DNA of 7,389 nucleotides from Phycisphaerales bacterium (GTDB taxonomy: Bacteria; Planctomycetota; Phycisphaerae; Phycisphaerales; UBA1924): NCBI GenBank assembly GCA_029260415.1, contig JAJDDH010000256.1, positions 1 to 7,389 of the forward strand, given 5' to 3'. Shown piece by piece: positions 1 through 7,183 of the stretch. The notes beneath the pieces are model-generated. The model ran no database searches and was not told where the DNA came from. It saw nothing but the letters and a program-made list of their open reading frames with translations. The translations under genes and the position numbers were made by a program. Numbering within the stretch: the stretch's first letter is position 1; the number at the start of each line of letters is the position of its first letter.

Positions 1-1886
1 CGCGCACGCCCCGGGCGATCGGGGACCGCGTCATCGACGTGCTGCAGGAGATCAGCGAACGCTCGGACCGGGTAAGCCTGACGATGATCGATGTCTCGGG
101 CGTCAACGGCGTCGCGCAGCTCGGGGCGCTCAGCGATCGCCTGCTGGAGCGCGACGCGGGCGTGATCGACACGCAGCGCCGCCTGCTGGGCATGGCCTTC
201 GAGGAGGTCGGGCGGCACGCGGACGAGTTGGAGTCGCTCTCGACGGCGCTGCAGGGCGTGCGGGACCAAATCCCCGAGGGGGCGCCCGGGGGGGCGAACA
301 ACCGGGCGTTCTTTGACCAGCAGAGCGCCGTGGCCCGGGTCGCCGCGCGAGAGCTTCGGGGGCTGGTGCAGACGCTTCGGGCCCGGGTGGACGAGGCGAG
401 CGGGGCGCCCGACGCCAGGGGGATCGGGGGCGCGCTGGGGCTCTCGCTCGAGACGCTGGCTCAGCAGCAGGGCGAGCTGTCGGACCAGCTGGCGATGTTC
501 AGCGAGGCGGACTCGCTCGACGAGCGGGCCCGGGCGCGGGCGGCGCCGCTGGCGCGGAGCACGCGGGACCGGCGCGATGATCTGGCGATCCTCGCCGACG
601 AGCTGTCCCGCCTGGAACGACCCGACAGCGTGCGCGTCGCGACGGCGCTGGAACGCAACCAGGCCCTGCTGGTGATCGGTCCGCCCGGCGAGGGCGTGAC
701 GGCGGTGGATCTGGACCTGATCCTGCCCACGACGACCGCCGCGTTTGAATCGACGGGGATCTCCGCCGCGGCGACGCTCGCGCGGCGCACGGAAGAGCTC
801 ATCACCAGCGCGATCGGGTCGCTGGCCAGCCCGGTGCGCCCGATCGCGGTGATCACGCACGGGGAGCGCAGCCGCGGGCTGTCACTCGACGGTGTGTTCG
901 CGCCCATGAGCGACCGCCTGGCGCAGCGCGGGATCGACGTGGTGGAGTGGGCGACGTCGGTCGAGCCCGACCCGCCCGAGCTGATCGCGCTGGACCCCTC
1001 GGGCCAGCGCCCGCGGGTGTACATCGTGGTGAACACGAACAGCGCCATCGCGGCGCGCGGCGAGGGCGACACCGGGGGCTCGCAGCGGGCCCAGGCCCTC
1101 GGGCAGGCGATCGACGGACTCGTCGAGCGGGGCAAGAGCGTGCTCGTCAGCCTCAACCCCTCGGTCTTCCCGACCTTCGGGGACGTGGACCCGACGGCGC
1201 GGGCGCTCGATTCGTTCGGCATCCACGCCCGCTCCGGGCGCCCGCTGCTGCGCCGGGTCGTGGGCGAGCGGGGCGTGGCGGTGGGCACGGAGCTTCGCCC
1301 GGTGGCGTCGGTCAAGGGCAGCGCGATCGCCGACGCGGTCTTCGGGCTGGAGATGCGGATGCCGTGGGCGATCCCGCTGGAGCTGGGCGAGGGCGCGACG
1401 GCGCTGCTGACGATCGAGGACACGCCCTCGATCTGGGGCGAGAGCCAGTGGGGCAGGCTGTGGCAGACACCCACAGACCAGCACGCGATGCTGCCCGAGC
1501 AGCCCGAGCCGGGCGACGAACGCGACCTGGAGAGCGAGCGCTGGGTGCTCGCGGCTAGCGGCACGCGGGCGCACGAGTCCAGCGGGCGGACGCAGCGGAT
1601 CGTCGCGATCGGGTCCAACGGGTGGCTGCTGCGCGATGTTGCGGGGGCGCCGCGGGTGGTTGACGGGCGGATCGTCGCGACGGGGAATCTGGAGCTGCTC
1701 GAGGCGAGCGTGCTGTGGCTGGCGGGTCAGGACGAGCTGATCGCCCAGAGCGCGCAGGCGGACTCGATCTCGCTGGTCAAGCCCATGAGCTCGTCAGGAC
1801 GGCGGACGCTCGGGTGGGCGCTCATCGCGGGTCTGCCCGGGGTGATCCTGCTGTGCGGAGTCGTGTACCGCTTCGCGCGGGGATGA
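1..1886 (+). CDS. GldG-like ABC-transporter auxiliary protein (5' partial)
   Basis: The frame is open from the left edge (first full codon at 3) to TGA at 1884-1886, so the start lies outside the window; the first in-frame start-like codon, GTG at 39, falls inside a conserved-looking strand and is probably internal. What can be seen: an N-terminal segment ending in VSLTMIDVSG, a long helical Glu/Arg/Leu-rich stretch (about 174-656), then LLVIGPPGE, EELITSAI (792-815) and ITHGE (852-866). These match the 'tsAI ... GHGE' pattern of the ABC_transp_aux/GldG family. A second alpha/beta block follows (YIVVNT near 1020; GKSVLVSLNP near 1131; DPTARALDSFGI near 1188). The C-terminus is one membrane helix (about 1803-1883) ending in Arg, as in GldG. 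Family members are membrane-anchored, mostly extracytoplasmic partners of an ABC ATPase and permease (GldA/GldF), first linked to gliding. The partners would lie upstream, and the substrate is unknown. The family call is fairly firm; a role in gliding is not implied. Confidence 0.8.
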   Translation, partial: RTPRAIGDRVIDVLQEISERSDRVSLTMIDVSGVNGVAQLGALSDRLLERDAGVIDTQRRLLGMAFEEVGRHADELESLSTALQGVRDQIPEGAPGGANNRAFFDQQSAVARVAARELRGLVQTLRARVDEASGAPDARGIGGALGLSLETLAQQQGELSDQLAMFSEADSLDERARARAAPLARSTRDRRDDLAILADELSRLERPDSVRVATALERNQALLVIGPPGEGVTAVDLDLILPTTTAAFESTGISAAATLARRTEELITSAIGSLASPVRPIAVITHGERSRGLSLDGVFAPMSDRLAQRGIDVVEWATSVEPDPPELIALDPSGQRPRVYIVVNTNSAIAARGEGDTGGSQRAQALGQAIDGLVERGKSVLVSLNPSVFPTFGDVDPTARALDSFGIHARSGRPLLRRVVGERGVAVGTELRPVASVKGSAIADAVFGLEMRMPWAIPLELGEGATALLTIEDTPSIWGESQWGRLWQTPTDQHAMLPEQPEPGDERDLESERWVLAASGTRAHESSGRTQRIVAIGSNGWLLRDVAGAPRVVDGRIVATGNLELLEASVLWLAGQDELIAQSAQADSISLVKPMSSSGRRTLGWALIAGLPGVILLCGVVYRFARG

Positions 1887-2393
1887 GAGACCGTCAGAGG
1901 CGCGCAGGTCCGACCTTTCAGCCCCGGACTGGCGATGGCGGCGGAGCGTCTTGCTGGTGCGCGTGTTGAACCCGCACGATGCGCAGGTGAAGGTGCGCCT
2001 GGACTCCTCGCAGAGCGTCGTGTGGCAGACCGGACAGCGGTCGGGGTTGAGGTCCAGCCCGCACTCGGGGCACTCGCGCTGGGTGAGCGGGAGACCGGTG
2101 AGCGAGTAGGCGCACCAGGGGCAGCCGCCCTTGAACGTGCGGGGCAGGGCGGCGATGAACAGCCCGACGGCGGTGACCATCGCGGTGTAGGGGTAGAGCA
2201 GGACCTGCATGCCCTGGATGAACCAGCTCGGGTCCATGCGGCGCAGCTCGAAGTGGGCCAGCGAGATCCCGACCAGGCCCAGGGCGCCCAGCAGCACGAT
2301 CGCGAACCCGAGCCACTCGCGCCGGAACCTGGCGGCGGGGATCCAGATGAGCAGGGCGTATCCGAGGAAGAAGGGGATCATGCGATGCCCCAT
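1794..2393 (-). CDS. Small membrane protein with two zinc ribbons
   Basis: A 199-residue protein. The N-terminal half has about three hydrophobic segments (residues 6-21, 29-46, 66-84). A cysteine block follows: C91/C94 with C108/C111, then C120/C123 with C137/C140, making two four-cysteine zinc ribbons in tandem (C128 is extra). The first ribbon has the C-x2-C-x-Y-x-L-x-G-L ... CPECG form frequent in planctomycete membrane proteins of unknown role. Residues after about 155 form a charged, low-complexity tail, and the last 30 or so are read antisense to the end of the GldG-like gene, so the tail may be little more than read-through to the first stop. The start is ATG at 2393; ATG at 2381 (MIPFF) is an equally good alternative because neither has a clear ribosome-binding site. 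It lies 25 bases after the DUF444 gene and is probably cotranscribed with it. The cytoplasmic ribbons could bind nucleic acid or protein; the function is unknown. Confidence 0.72.
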   Translation of the reverse strand: MGHRMIPFFLGYALLIWIPAARFRREWLGFAIVLLGALGLVGISLAHFELRRMDPSWFIQGMQVLLYPYTAMVTAVGLFIAALPRTFKGGCPWCAYSLTGLPLTQRECPECGLDLNPDRCPVCHTTLCEESRRTFTCASCGFNTRTSKTLRRHRQSGAERSDLRASDGLSSPREAVHDSAQQDHPGQTRDERPPERPPS

Positions 2394-2418
2394 TGTTCGC
2401 CCGTCGGCGGCGGTCAGA

Positions 2419-3537
2419 TCAGCGGCCCGCCTGGAAGAAGGTCTTGAGCGAGTCGTAGATGTCGTCCTTGGTGTTGACCTTGGAGCAGATCAGGCGCGGT
2501 CCGGCGGTGTCCGCGAGGCTGTCGGGGAAGGCCTCGCGGAGGACGTTGATGAAGTTGCCCGAGCCGTAGGCGCTGGCGACCTGGCAGTAGCCGAACATGT
2601 TCGCCCGCGGGGCGAGCTGGTCCTGGATGAGCTTGACCGAGAGGCGGTTGTCGGCTTCGGAGGAGTTGTCGCCGTCGGAGAAGTGGAAGAGGTAGATGTT
2701 CCAGGCGGCGGGGTCGTAGGACGAGTCGAGCAGTTCCTTGCAGCACTGGTAGGCGGAAGAAATCCTGGTCCCGCCGTCCTCGCGCAGGGAGAAGAAGGTC
2801 TTGCGGTCGACCTCGGCGGCGCGGACGTCGTGGACGATGTACCGGCTCTCGATGCCCTCGTAGTTGCGACGGAGCCAGGTGTCGATCCAGAATGCTTCCA
2901 ACCTCACGAGTTCCTTCTGCTCGTCGCCCATGGAGCCCGAGACGTCCATCATGTAGACGATCGCGGCGTTGGACTGGGGCTTGCGGATCTCCTCGAAGCT
3001 GCGGTAGCGGAAGTCCTCGCGGATGGGGACAATGACGGGGTTCTCCGGGTCGTAGTCGCCCATCATCAGCTGTCGGCGGAGCGCCTCGCGGTAGGATCGC
3101 TTGAAGTGGCGCAGCGAGGCGGGGCCGGTCGGGCGGATGCCGGTGAACTTGTTGCTGACGTTCTCAAGGCGGTGCTCGCCCTTGGGCTCGATGCGGGGGA
3201 GCTCGAGCTCCTCGGCGAGGATGTCGGCCAGGTCCTCCATCGAGACGTCGACCTCGAGGATGTGCTGGCCCTGCTCGTCGCCGCCGGCGTTGTCGCCGTC
3301 GCCTGGCTGAGCGCCGACCTTCTCGCCTTCTTCGCCTTCGCCCATGCCCACGCCTGCGGAGTTGTCGCCGTAGCGGAACGTGGGGATGTCGATGTCGTGG
3401 ACGGGGATGGAGACGGCGCGCTTGCCCTCGCGCCCGATGAGCTCGTCACGCGAGAGGAACCGGCGCAGGTCCTTGCGGATCTTGCCGCGGACGATCTGGC
3501 GGAAGCGTTGGTGGTCTTGCTCGATCTTGGAGATCAT
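2419..3537 (-). CDS. yeaH: DUF444 family protein (YeaH/YhbH), vWA-like
   Basis: A 372-residue protein, slightly shorter than E. coli YeaH as I recall it. ATG at 3537 gives the expected family start (MISKIEQDHQRFRQIVRGKI). The open frame runs on upstream to 3801, but those extra residues are Pro/Arg/Gly-rich antisense of the neighbouring gene and are rejected. Order of parts: basic helical N-terminus (1-35); the VSIPVHDIDIPTFRYG motif (42-57); an acidic glycine-rich linker (57-92), typical of the family; a helical segment (96-160); then a von Willebrand A-like domain. Its metal site is complete: D198-x-S200-x-S202, T257 in DGGTRISSA, and D288 in FSDGDN. YIVHDVRAAEVD (233-244) is also family-typical. 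It is a predicted cytoplasmic protein. Homologues are often encoded with the PrkA Ser/Thr kinase (YeaG) and SpoVR (YcgB) and linked to starvation, stress or sporulation, with no settled biochemical role. Those partners are not visible here. The gene symbol is a family-level label. Confidence 0.93.
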   Translation of the reverse strand: MISKIEQDHQRFRQIVRGKIRKDLRRFLSRDELIGREGKRAVSIPVHDIDIPTFRYGDNSAGVGMGEGEEGEKVGAQPGDGDNAGGDEQGQHILEVDVSMEDLADILAEELELPRIEPKGEHRLENVSNKFTGIRPTGPASLRHFKRSYREALRRQLMMGDYDPENPVIVPIREDFRYRSFEEIRKPQSNAAIVYMMDVSGSMGDEQKELVRLEAFWIDTWLRRNYEGIESRYIVHDVRAAEVDRKTFFSLREDGGTRISSAYQCCKELLDSSYDPAAWNIYLFHFSDGDNSSEADNRLSVKLIQDQLAPRANMFGYCQVASAYGSGNFINVLREAFPDSLADTAGPRLICSKVNTKDDIYDSLKTFFQAGR

Positions 3538-3614
3538 GGCGGTCCGTGCCTCACACAGCTGTACGCAAGGGGAGATCGGCCGGATCGGGGGATCGCGCCA
3601 TCGAATCGGGTGAA
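3538..3614. other. 77-base gap upstream of the DUF444 gene
   Basis: This is the only non-coding stretch of note in the minus-strand run. It separates the end of the UPF0104 gene from the DUF444 start and is the one place where the run could be reset by a promoter or terminator. It contains several GATC/CGATC repeats (3573-3596 region) that could form short imperfect stems. I see no T-tract terminator and no convincing -35/-10 pair, so no regulatory site is called. Confidence 0.4.
3549..3552 (-). promoter_or_regulatory. Weak ribosome-binding site of the DUF444 gene
   Basis: GAGG on the minus strand, 11 bases before the ATG at 3537. The spacing is at the long end of the useful range, so the site is plausible but weak. 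The start itself is supported mainly by the family-typical N-terminus. Confidence 0.4.
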
Positions 3615-4556
3615 TCAGGTCTGCGGGGCGGCGCTGACCTCGCCCTGGGGGCGTCTGGAGAGGCGGCGGGCGACGCGGGCGGTCGCCCAGAGCGCCAGCG
3701 GGACGGCCAGCACCAGCTCGCTGGCCCGGTTGAGCAGGTCCGCGGTCAGCGAGACCGCCTGGGTGGCGCCCGAGGCGGCGCCCGCGATGCCCACCCCCCA
3801 CTCCCGCACGCCCAGCCCGTTGCCCACGAAGGGGACGAGCTGCGCCAGCTGGCTGGCTGCGGTCACGAGCACGGTATCGCCCAGGGTCAGCGGCGCGTCG
3901 AGCAGCTCAAAGAGCAACGCGTAGCGGGCGATCCAGACGAGGATGTCGAGGTAGCGCAGCAGCATCGCGGCGCCCAGGCGGGCGAGGCTGAGGCTGCGTG
4001 CCGCGAGGACGGCGCTGAGCAGCAGCAGGACGAGCCCGGGGACGCCGCTGCCAGCGACGACGACCCAGGGGCTCGTCGTCCCGAGCAGCAGCAGCGCGAC
4101 GCCCAGGAGCAGCGCGGTTGAGATCGCGGACATGGCGACGGACTCGCCCAGGGCCCTGGCGCTGTCGCGCACGCGGATGTTGTTGACGCGTTTGTGGTAG
4201 GCGATGCGCCCCATGAGCCCGGGCTTCATGGGCAGGAAGTTGAGCAGCCAGGCGCTGGCGACCAGCGAGATCATCTCGCCAAACCCCACGCGCCCGTAGC
4301 GGACGGTGATGAACCAGAGCGAGGATCCGATGAGCAGCAGGTTGAGCGGGGGGAGGACGATGCTCAGGGCGATCATCCAGGGCGGGGCGTTGCGGGCGTG
4401 CTCGAGCGCCTCGGCGATGTCACCGCGCCGCCAGATCACCACGGCGACGGCGAGGGCCAGCAGCGACAGCGACACGACAAAGCCCGTGATCCTGCGGGCT
4501 CGGCTCCGCGCCGGCGCGACTGCGTCGTCGGGCAGGGAGGGGCTCTGGGCGGTCAT
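3615..4556 (-). CDS. Lysylphosphatidylglycerol synthase TM-region (UPF0104) family membrane protein
   Basis: A 313-residue polytopic inner-membrane protein with about eight or nine hydrophobic segments (roughly 24-42, 60-82, 96-110, 138-160, 164-186, 194-216, 225-245, 275-293). Two family marks are visible: NFLPMKPGLMGRIAYHKR (106-123), matching the 'N-x-x-x-P-x-x-x-G' loop, and VGNGLGVREWGVG (244-256), matching the 'GGLGVRE' loop. This domain is the flippase-like half of MprF; stand-alone copies occur widely and are suspected to move or modify lipids or lipid-linked sugars. No aminoacyl-transferase domain is attached, so lysyl-PG synthesis is not expected. The short hydrophilic N-terminus (1-22) precedes the first helix and the C-terminus is basic. 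The ATG at 4556 shares ATGA with the stop of the TPR gene, so translation is probably coupled. The substrate is unknown. Confidence 0.82.
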   Translation of the reverse strand: MTAQSPSLPDDAVAPARSRARRITGFVVSLSLLALAVAVVIWRRGDIAEALEHARNAPPWMIALSIVLPPLNLLLIGSSLWFITVRYGRVGFGEMISLVASAWLLNFLPMKPGLMGRIAYHKRVNNIRVRDSARALGESVAMSAISTALLLGVALLLLGTTSPWVVVAGSGVPGLVLLLLSAVLAARSLSLARLGAAMLLRYLDILVWIARYALLFELLDAPLTLGDTVLVTAASQLAQLVPFVGNGLGVREWGVGIAGAASGATQAVSLTADLLNRASELVLAVPLALWATARVARRLSRRPQGEVSAAPQT

Positions 4557-7183
4557 CCGCCTTCGCCTGGATCGACAGCTGGCGGGCTCTGGGGGGCCCC
4601 GGCCTCGGCCTGCGCCGCGGCAGCGGCGGCGGCGGCCTGCTCACGCAGGAGCGAGAGCGTTGGGCCGACGAGGGACGTGGGGTGGGCTGTCGCGTGCGTG
4701 TACCCGCCTCCGCCCTGCGCAGACCGGCGGCGCAGCAGATCGGCGATATCCCGCAGCGCGGGGGCGCCGGACTCGATCGACTCGGCCACGAGCTCGTCGG
4801 ACCCGTCGGTGGAGCGAGTGAGCAGCACCAGGCAGGCGCTGACCTGATCGATCGGGTCGCCCGAGCGGATCTCGGCGGCGAGCAGCTCTCGCACACGCTC
4901 GTCGAACGGTTCCATCACCGGGGCCATGGTCGCGTGCGGGAGCACGCAGAGCATGAGCGATCGGTCAAGGGGCTCAGCTCGCTCGTAGCGTTCGATCGCC
5001 GCGCGGACCACGTCATCGGTCCCGGGCTCGGGTTTGTTCTTGGGATCGGTCGCGACACGGAGCAGGGCGGCGCGCGTGGCGACAAGCGTGAGCTGCAGTT
5101 TCTCGTCGGGCGCGGTCCGCAGGCGCAGGGCCAGCTCGCGCGGGGAGAGGCGCGACGGGGAGACGGGGCGACGGATGACCATCGGGCTGGTCTCGGCGCT
5201 GTGGCACAGCGGCCCCTTTGCCATCGCGCCCTGCTCTCGCGAGGCGCGGAAGCCCTGCAGCAGGCGCCAGGACTGACGCATAGTCGATTCCGCGTTGAGG
5301 TCGAGCAGCCAGCGCGTGAACGGAGAGTCCGCGGGGACGGTGATCTCGATGGACTCGAGGGGCATCAGGCGCAGGCGGCGGTCGATCTCCACGACCTCGG
5401 GCTGCGGCTCGCTCTCGAACCGGCCGATCTCCGTGTCGATGTGGGGCTGGACGAGGAAACGCGATGAGATCGGGCGCCCCGGGCCGAGCCCGAGCGGGAT
5501 GGTCGAGGTGTTCTGGACGCGGATGCTGACCATGGCGACCTCGCCAGGTTCGAGCGTGCGCTTGACCGGGTGGAAGCGGACGTTCATGAACTCGCTGGGG
5601 CCCTTGATCATCTGGTCGATGAGGGGCGGGACGGACCTGGCGAAGGCGTCCATGCGTTTGCCGTCGGGCGTGCGGACATCGTCGGCGCCGATGAGGGTCT
5701 TGAGGCGTGAGCCGGCCCAGGCCCCCAGCGGGGAGATGGGGCTCTGGCGCATGACGCTCAGGAAGCCCCGGGCCGCCTGGGCGCGCTGCCCTCTGGCGAG
5801 GGCGACCTCCGCGTCGAAGAGGTCCGTGCCCAGCCCGGTCTCCAGGTACTCGCGGACGGTGATGGCCTGGTCCACCTGGTCGAGGCGGAGCGTGATCCAG
5901 GGGATGAGCCAGCGGATGAGTCGGTTGAGGTCGGGCGCCTGGGCCGCGAAGACCTGGACCGCGCGGGCTGAGGCCTGGGGGTCGGCCTCGGCAAGCACAC
6001 TCGTGAAGTGGAGCTCACCGAAGAGCTGGGCCATCTGGATCATGGCATCGCGCTTCAGGCTCTCGTCGTTGCCCGCGAGGTACGAGGTGAGCTGGCGGAC
6101 CTGCTCGGTGGTCTGCAGGCTCATGTCCTTGAGGGCCTCGGTCCGCGAGCGTTCGTCGCCCGCCGCGGCGGCGGCGAGCGCCCGGATCCGATCGATCGAG
6201 GGGTCGAGGCGTTCGTCCTCGGGCAGGGGCATGTCGTCGGTGAGCTCGCCCGCGGCCTCGGCCATCGCCCGGCTCTCGGCGATGGACTGGCGGCGTCGGG
6301 CGATCATGTCATTGAGGGTCTTGACGACCGCCTCGGGGCCCTCGTCGTGCCATTGGAACAGCAGGCCCTGCTGGAGCAGGCTCAGGTTCGCGTCGCCCGC
6401 GTGCTGGTGGATGAGCACCGCGTTCTGGAAGTACCGCCTCGCCTGCTTGAACGCGCCCTCCGAGGCGAGCAGCTGCGCGATCGCCTGATGGAGGTTCGAG
6501 TCCATCGGGTCGGCGTAGAGCAGGTTGAAGAGCATCTCCAGGCGTTCGACCGGGTCCTCCCGGCGCTCGGCGTGGTAGGTCATCGCCAGGGTCGCGGCGA
6601 GCTTGTTGGTCACGTCCAGGCGGGTGGACGTGCTCAGCAGCTCAACGAAGCGGCTCTCATCGCCCAGCTCGCGGGCGAGGTTGGCCGCGTCGAAGGCCAG
6701 GCGGGAGCGGACGCTGGCGTCGATGGACTGGCCTGCGGGACCGAGGTACCGCTCGTAGGCCGCGAGGCGCTCCTCACCCGTCTGCAGGCGGTTGATGATG
6801 GCGCTGATCAGGCGGAGCTGGGCGACGGTGTCGCCCCGGTCCATCTCCACGAGGCGGCGGGTGGCGCGGAGGAGCAGGCGTTCGTCGGTGGTGGCCCAGG
6901 CCGCGGCGACGACCTTGTGCTGGAGCTCGAGATCATCGGGATCGAGCGCCGCGGCGATGCTCAGGGCGTGGAAGGTGAGCAGGTAGTCGCGCGGGAGCGG
7001 GAGCTTCTGCATCCGCAGGTCCAGCAGCGCGATCTGCTCGATGGCGTCGGAGACGGACCGCTGCTTGTCGCCCGAATCCGCGCCCAGAGCGCGCGTGGGC
7101 GTGAGCAGCAGCGTCAGGGCGCCCAGAATCAGGACGCCGAGGCGAGGGCGAGCACGGAGAGTCCGGCGAGCATGGTCAGGCAC
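4553..7183 (-). CDS. Large exported TPR protein with Ig-like segment
   Basis: An 876-residue protein. The start is GTG at 7183: it has GGAGG seven bases upstream and gives a textbook signal peptide (basic RRTLRARPR, hydrophobic core at about 15-29, cleavage after RALGA, residue 35). The frame stays open further upstream to 7381, but that part is Arg/Gly-rich antisense-like sequence over another gene. After the signal peptide come many helical repeats of TPR type (about 65-500; the clearest is 231-282, with A-x3-L-x2-G-x-F-x2-A-x3-F). A beta-rich, probably Ig-like segment follows (about 534-618, MNVRFHPVKRTLEPGEVA and VSIRVQNTSTIPLGLG). A second helical region (678-820) and a low-complexity Ala/Pro/Gly tail (848-876) close the protein. 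It is likely periplasmic and may scaffold an envelope complex. I do not recognise a named family. The upstream gene overlaps its 5' end by 55 bases and the downstream gene starts on its stop codon, implying coupled expression. Confidence 0.83.
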   Translation of the reverse strand: MPDHARRTLRARPRLGVLILGALTLLLTPTRALGADSGDKQRSVSDAIEQIALLDLRMQKLPLPRDYLLTFHALSIAAALDPDDLELQHKVVAAAWATTDERLLLRATRRLVEMDRGDTVAQLRLISAIINRLQTGEERLAAYERYLGPAGQSIDASVRSRLAFDAANLARELGDESRFVELLSTSTRLDVTNKLAATLAMTYHAERREDPVERLEMLFNLLYADPMDSNLHQAIAQLLASEGAFKQARRYFQNAVLIHQHAGDANLSLLQQGLLFQWHDEGPEAVVKTLNDMIARRRQSIAESRAMAEAAGELTDDMPLPEDERLDPSIDRIRALAAAAAGDERSRTEALKDMSLQTTEQVRQLTSYLAGNDESLKRDAMIQMAQLFGELHFTSVLAEADPQASARAVQVFAAQAPDLNRLIRWLIPWITLRLDQVDQAITVREYLETGLGTDLFDAEVALARGQRAQAARGFLSVMRQSPISPLGAWAGSRLKTLIGADDVRTPDGKRMDAFARSVPPLIDQMIKGPSEFMNVRFHPVKRTLEPGEVAMVSIRVQNTSTIPLGLGPGRPISSRFLVQPHIDTEIGRFESEPQPEVVEIDRRLRLMPLESIEITVPADSPFTRWLLDLNAESTMRQSWRLLQGFRASREQGAMAKGPLCHSAETSPMVIRRPVSPSRLSPRELALRLRTAPDEKLQLTLVATRAALLRVATDPKNKPEPGTDDVVRAAIERYERAEPLDRSLMLCVLPHATMAPVMEPFDERVRELLAAEIRSGDPIDQVSACLVLLTRSTDGSDELVAESIESGAPALRDIADLLRRRSAQGGGGYTHATAHPTSLVGPTLSLLREQAAAAAAAAQAEAGAPQSPPAVDPGEGG
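4613..4636 (-). repeat. Poly-alanine GCN codon tract
   Basis: Eight consecutive alanine codons (four GCC, then GCT, GCC, GCG, GCG) code for residues 850-857 of the TPR protein, just before its Pro/Gly tail. The near-perfect GCC run is a small trinucleotide repeat and could vary in length between strains. The reading frame would be preserved by whole-codon slippage. Confidence 0.7.

Noticed and set aside
461..1618. Minus-strand open frames opposite the GldG-like gene (385 and 230 codons)
   Set aside because: Both are Ser/Arg/Pro- or Arg/His/Pro-rich with no recognisable domains. They are explained by the high GC content and strong third-position bias of the plus-strand gene.
1907..1930. Possible hairpin after the GldG-like stop codon (six-base stem, twelve-base loop)
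   Set aside because: The stem is short with one G-T pair, the loop is long and no T-tract follows. It lies inside the zinc-ribbon coding region, so I do not call it a terminator.
3363..3465. Acidic glycine-rich linker in the DUF444 protein (and the codons just after it)
   Set aside because: It looked like an insertion, but glycine-rich linkers at this position are usual in YeaH/YhbH proteins, so it is not a special feature.
3538..3801. N-terminal extension of the DUF444 protein by 88 residues
   Set aside because: The extra residues are Gly/Arg/Pro-rich and out of frame with the UPF0104 gene lying there. The family start motif begins at the ATG at 3537.
2209..3924. A 571-codon open frame on the plus strand
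   Set aside because: It lies antisense to the DUF444 gene and parts of both its neighbours. Its translation is Val/Ala/Asp/Leu-rich low complexity with no motif, while the minus strand encodes a clear family protein with an intact metal site.
4613..4636. GCN repeat as a phase-variation switch
   Set aside because: The repeat unit is three bases, so slippage would change only the number of alanines and would not switch the gene on or off.
5295..6488. A 397-codon open frame on the plus strand inside the TPR gene
   Set aside because: Its translation is Arg/Ser/Trp-rich in the manner of GC-rich shadow frames. The opposite strand gives coherent helical repeats after a signal peptide and a strong ribosome-binding site.
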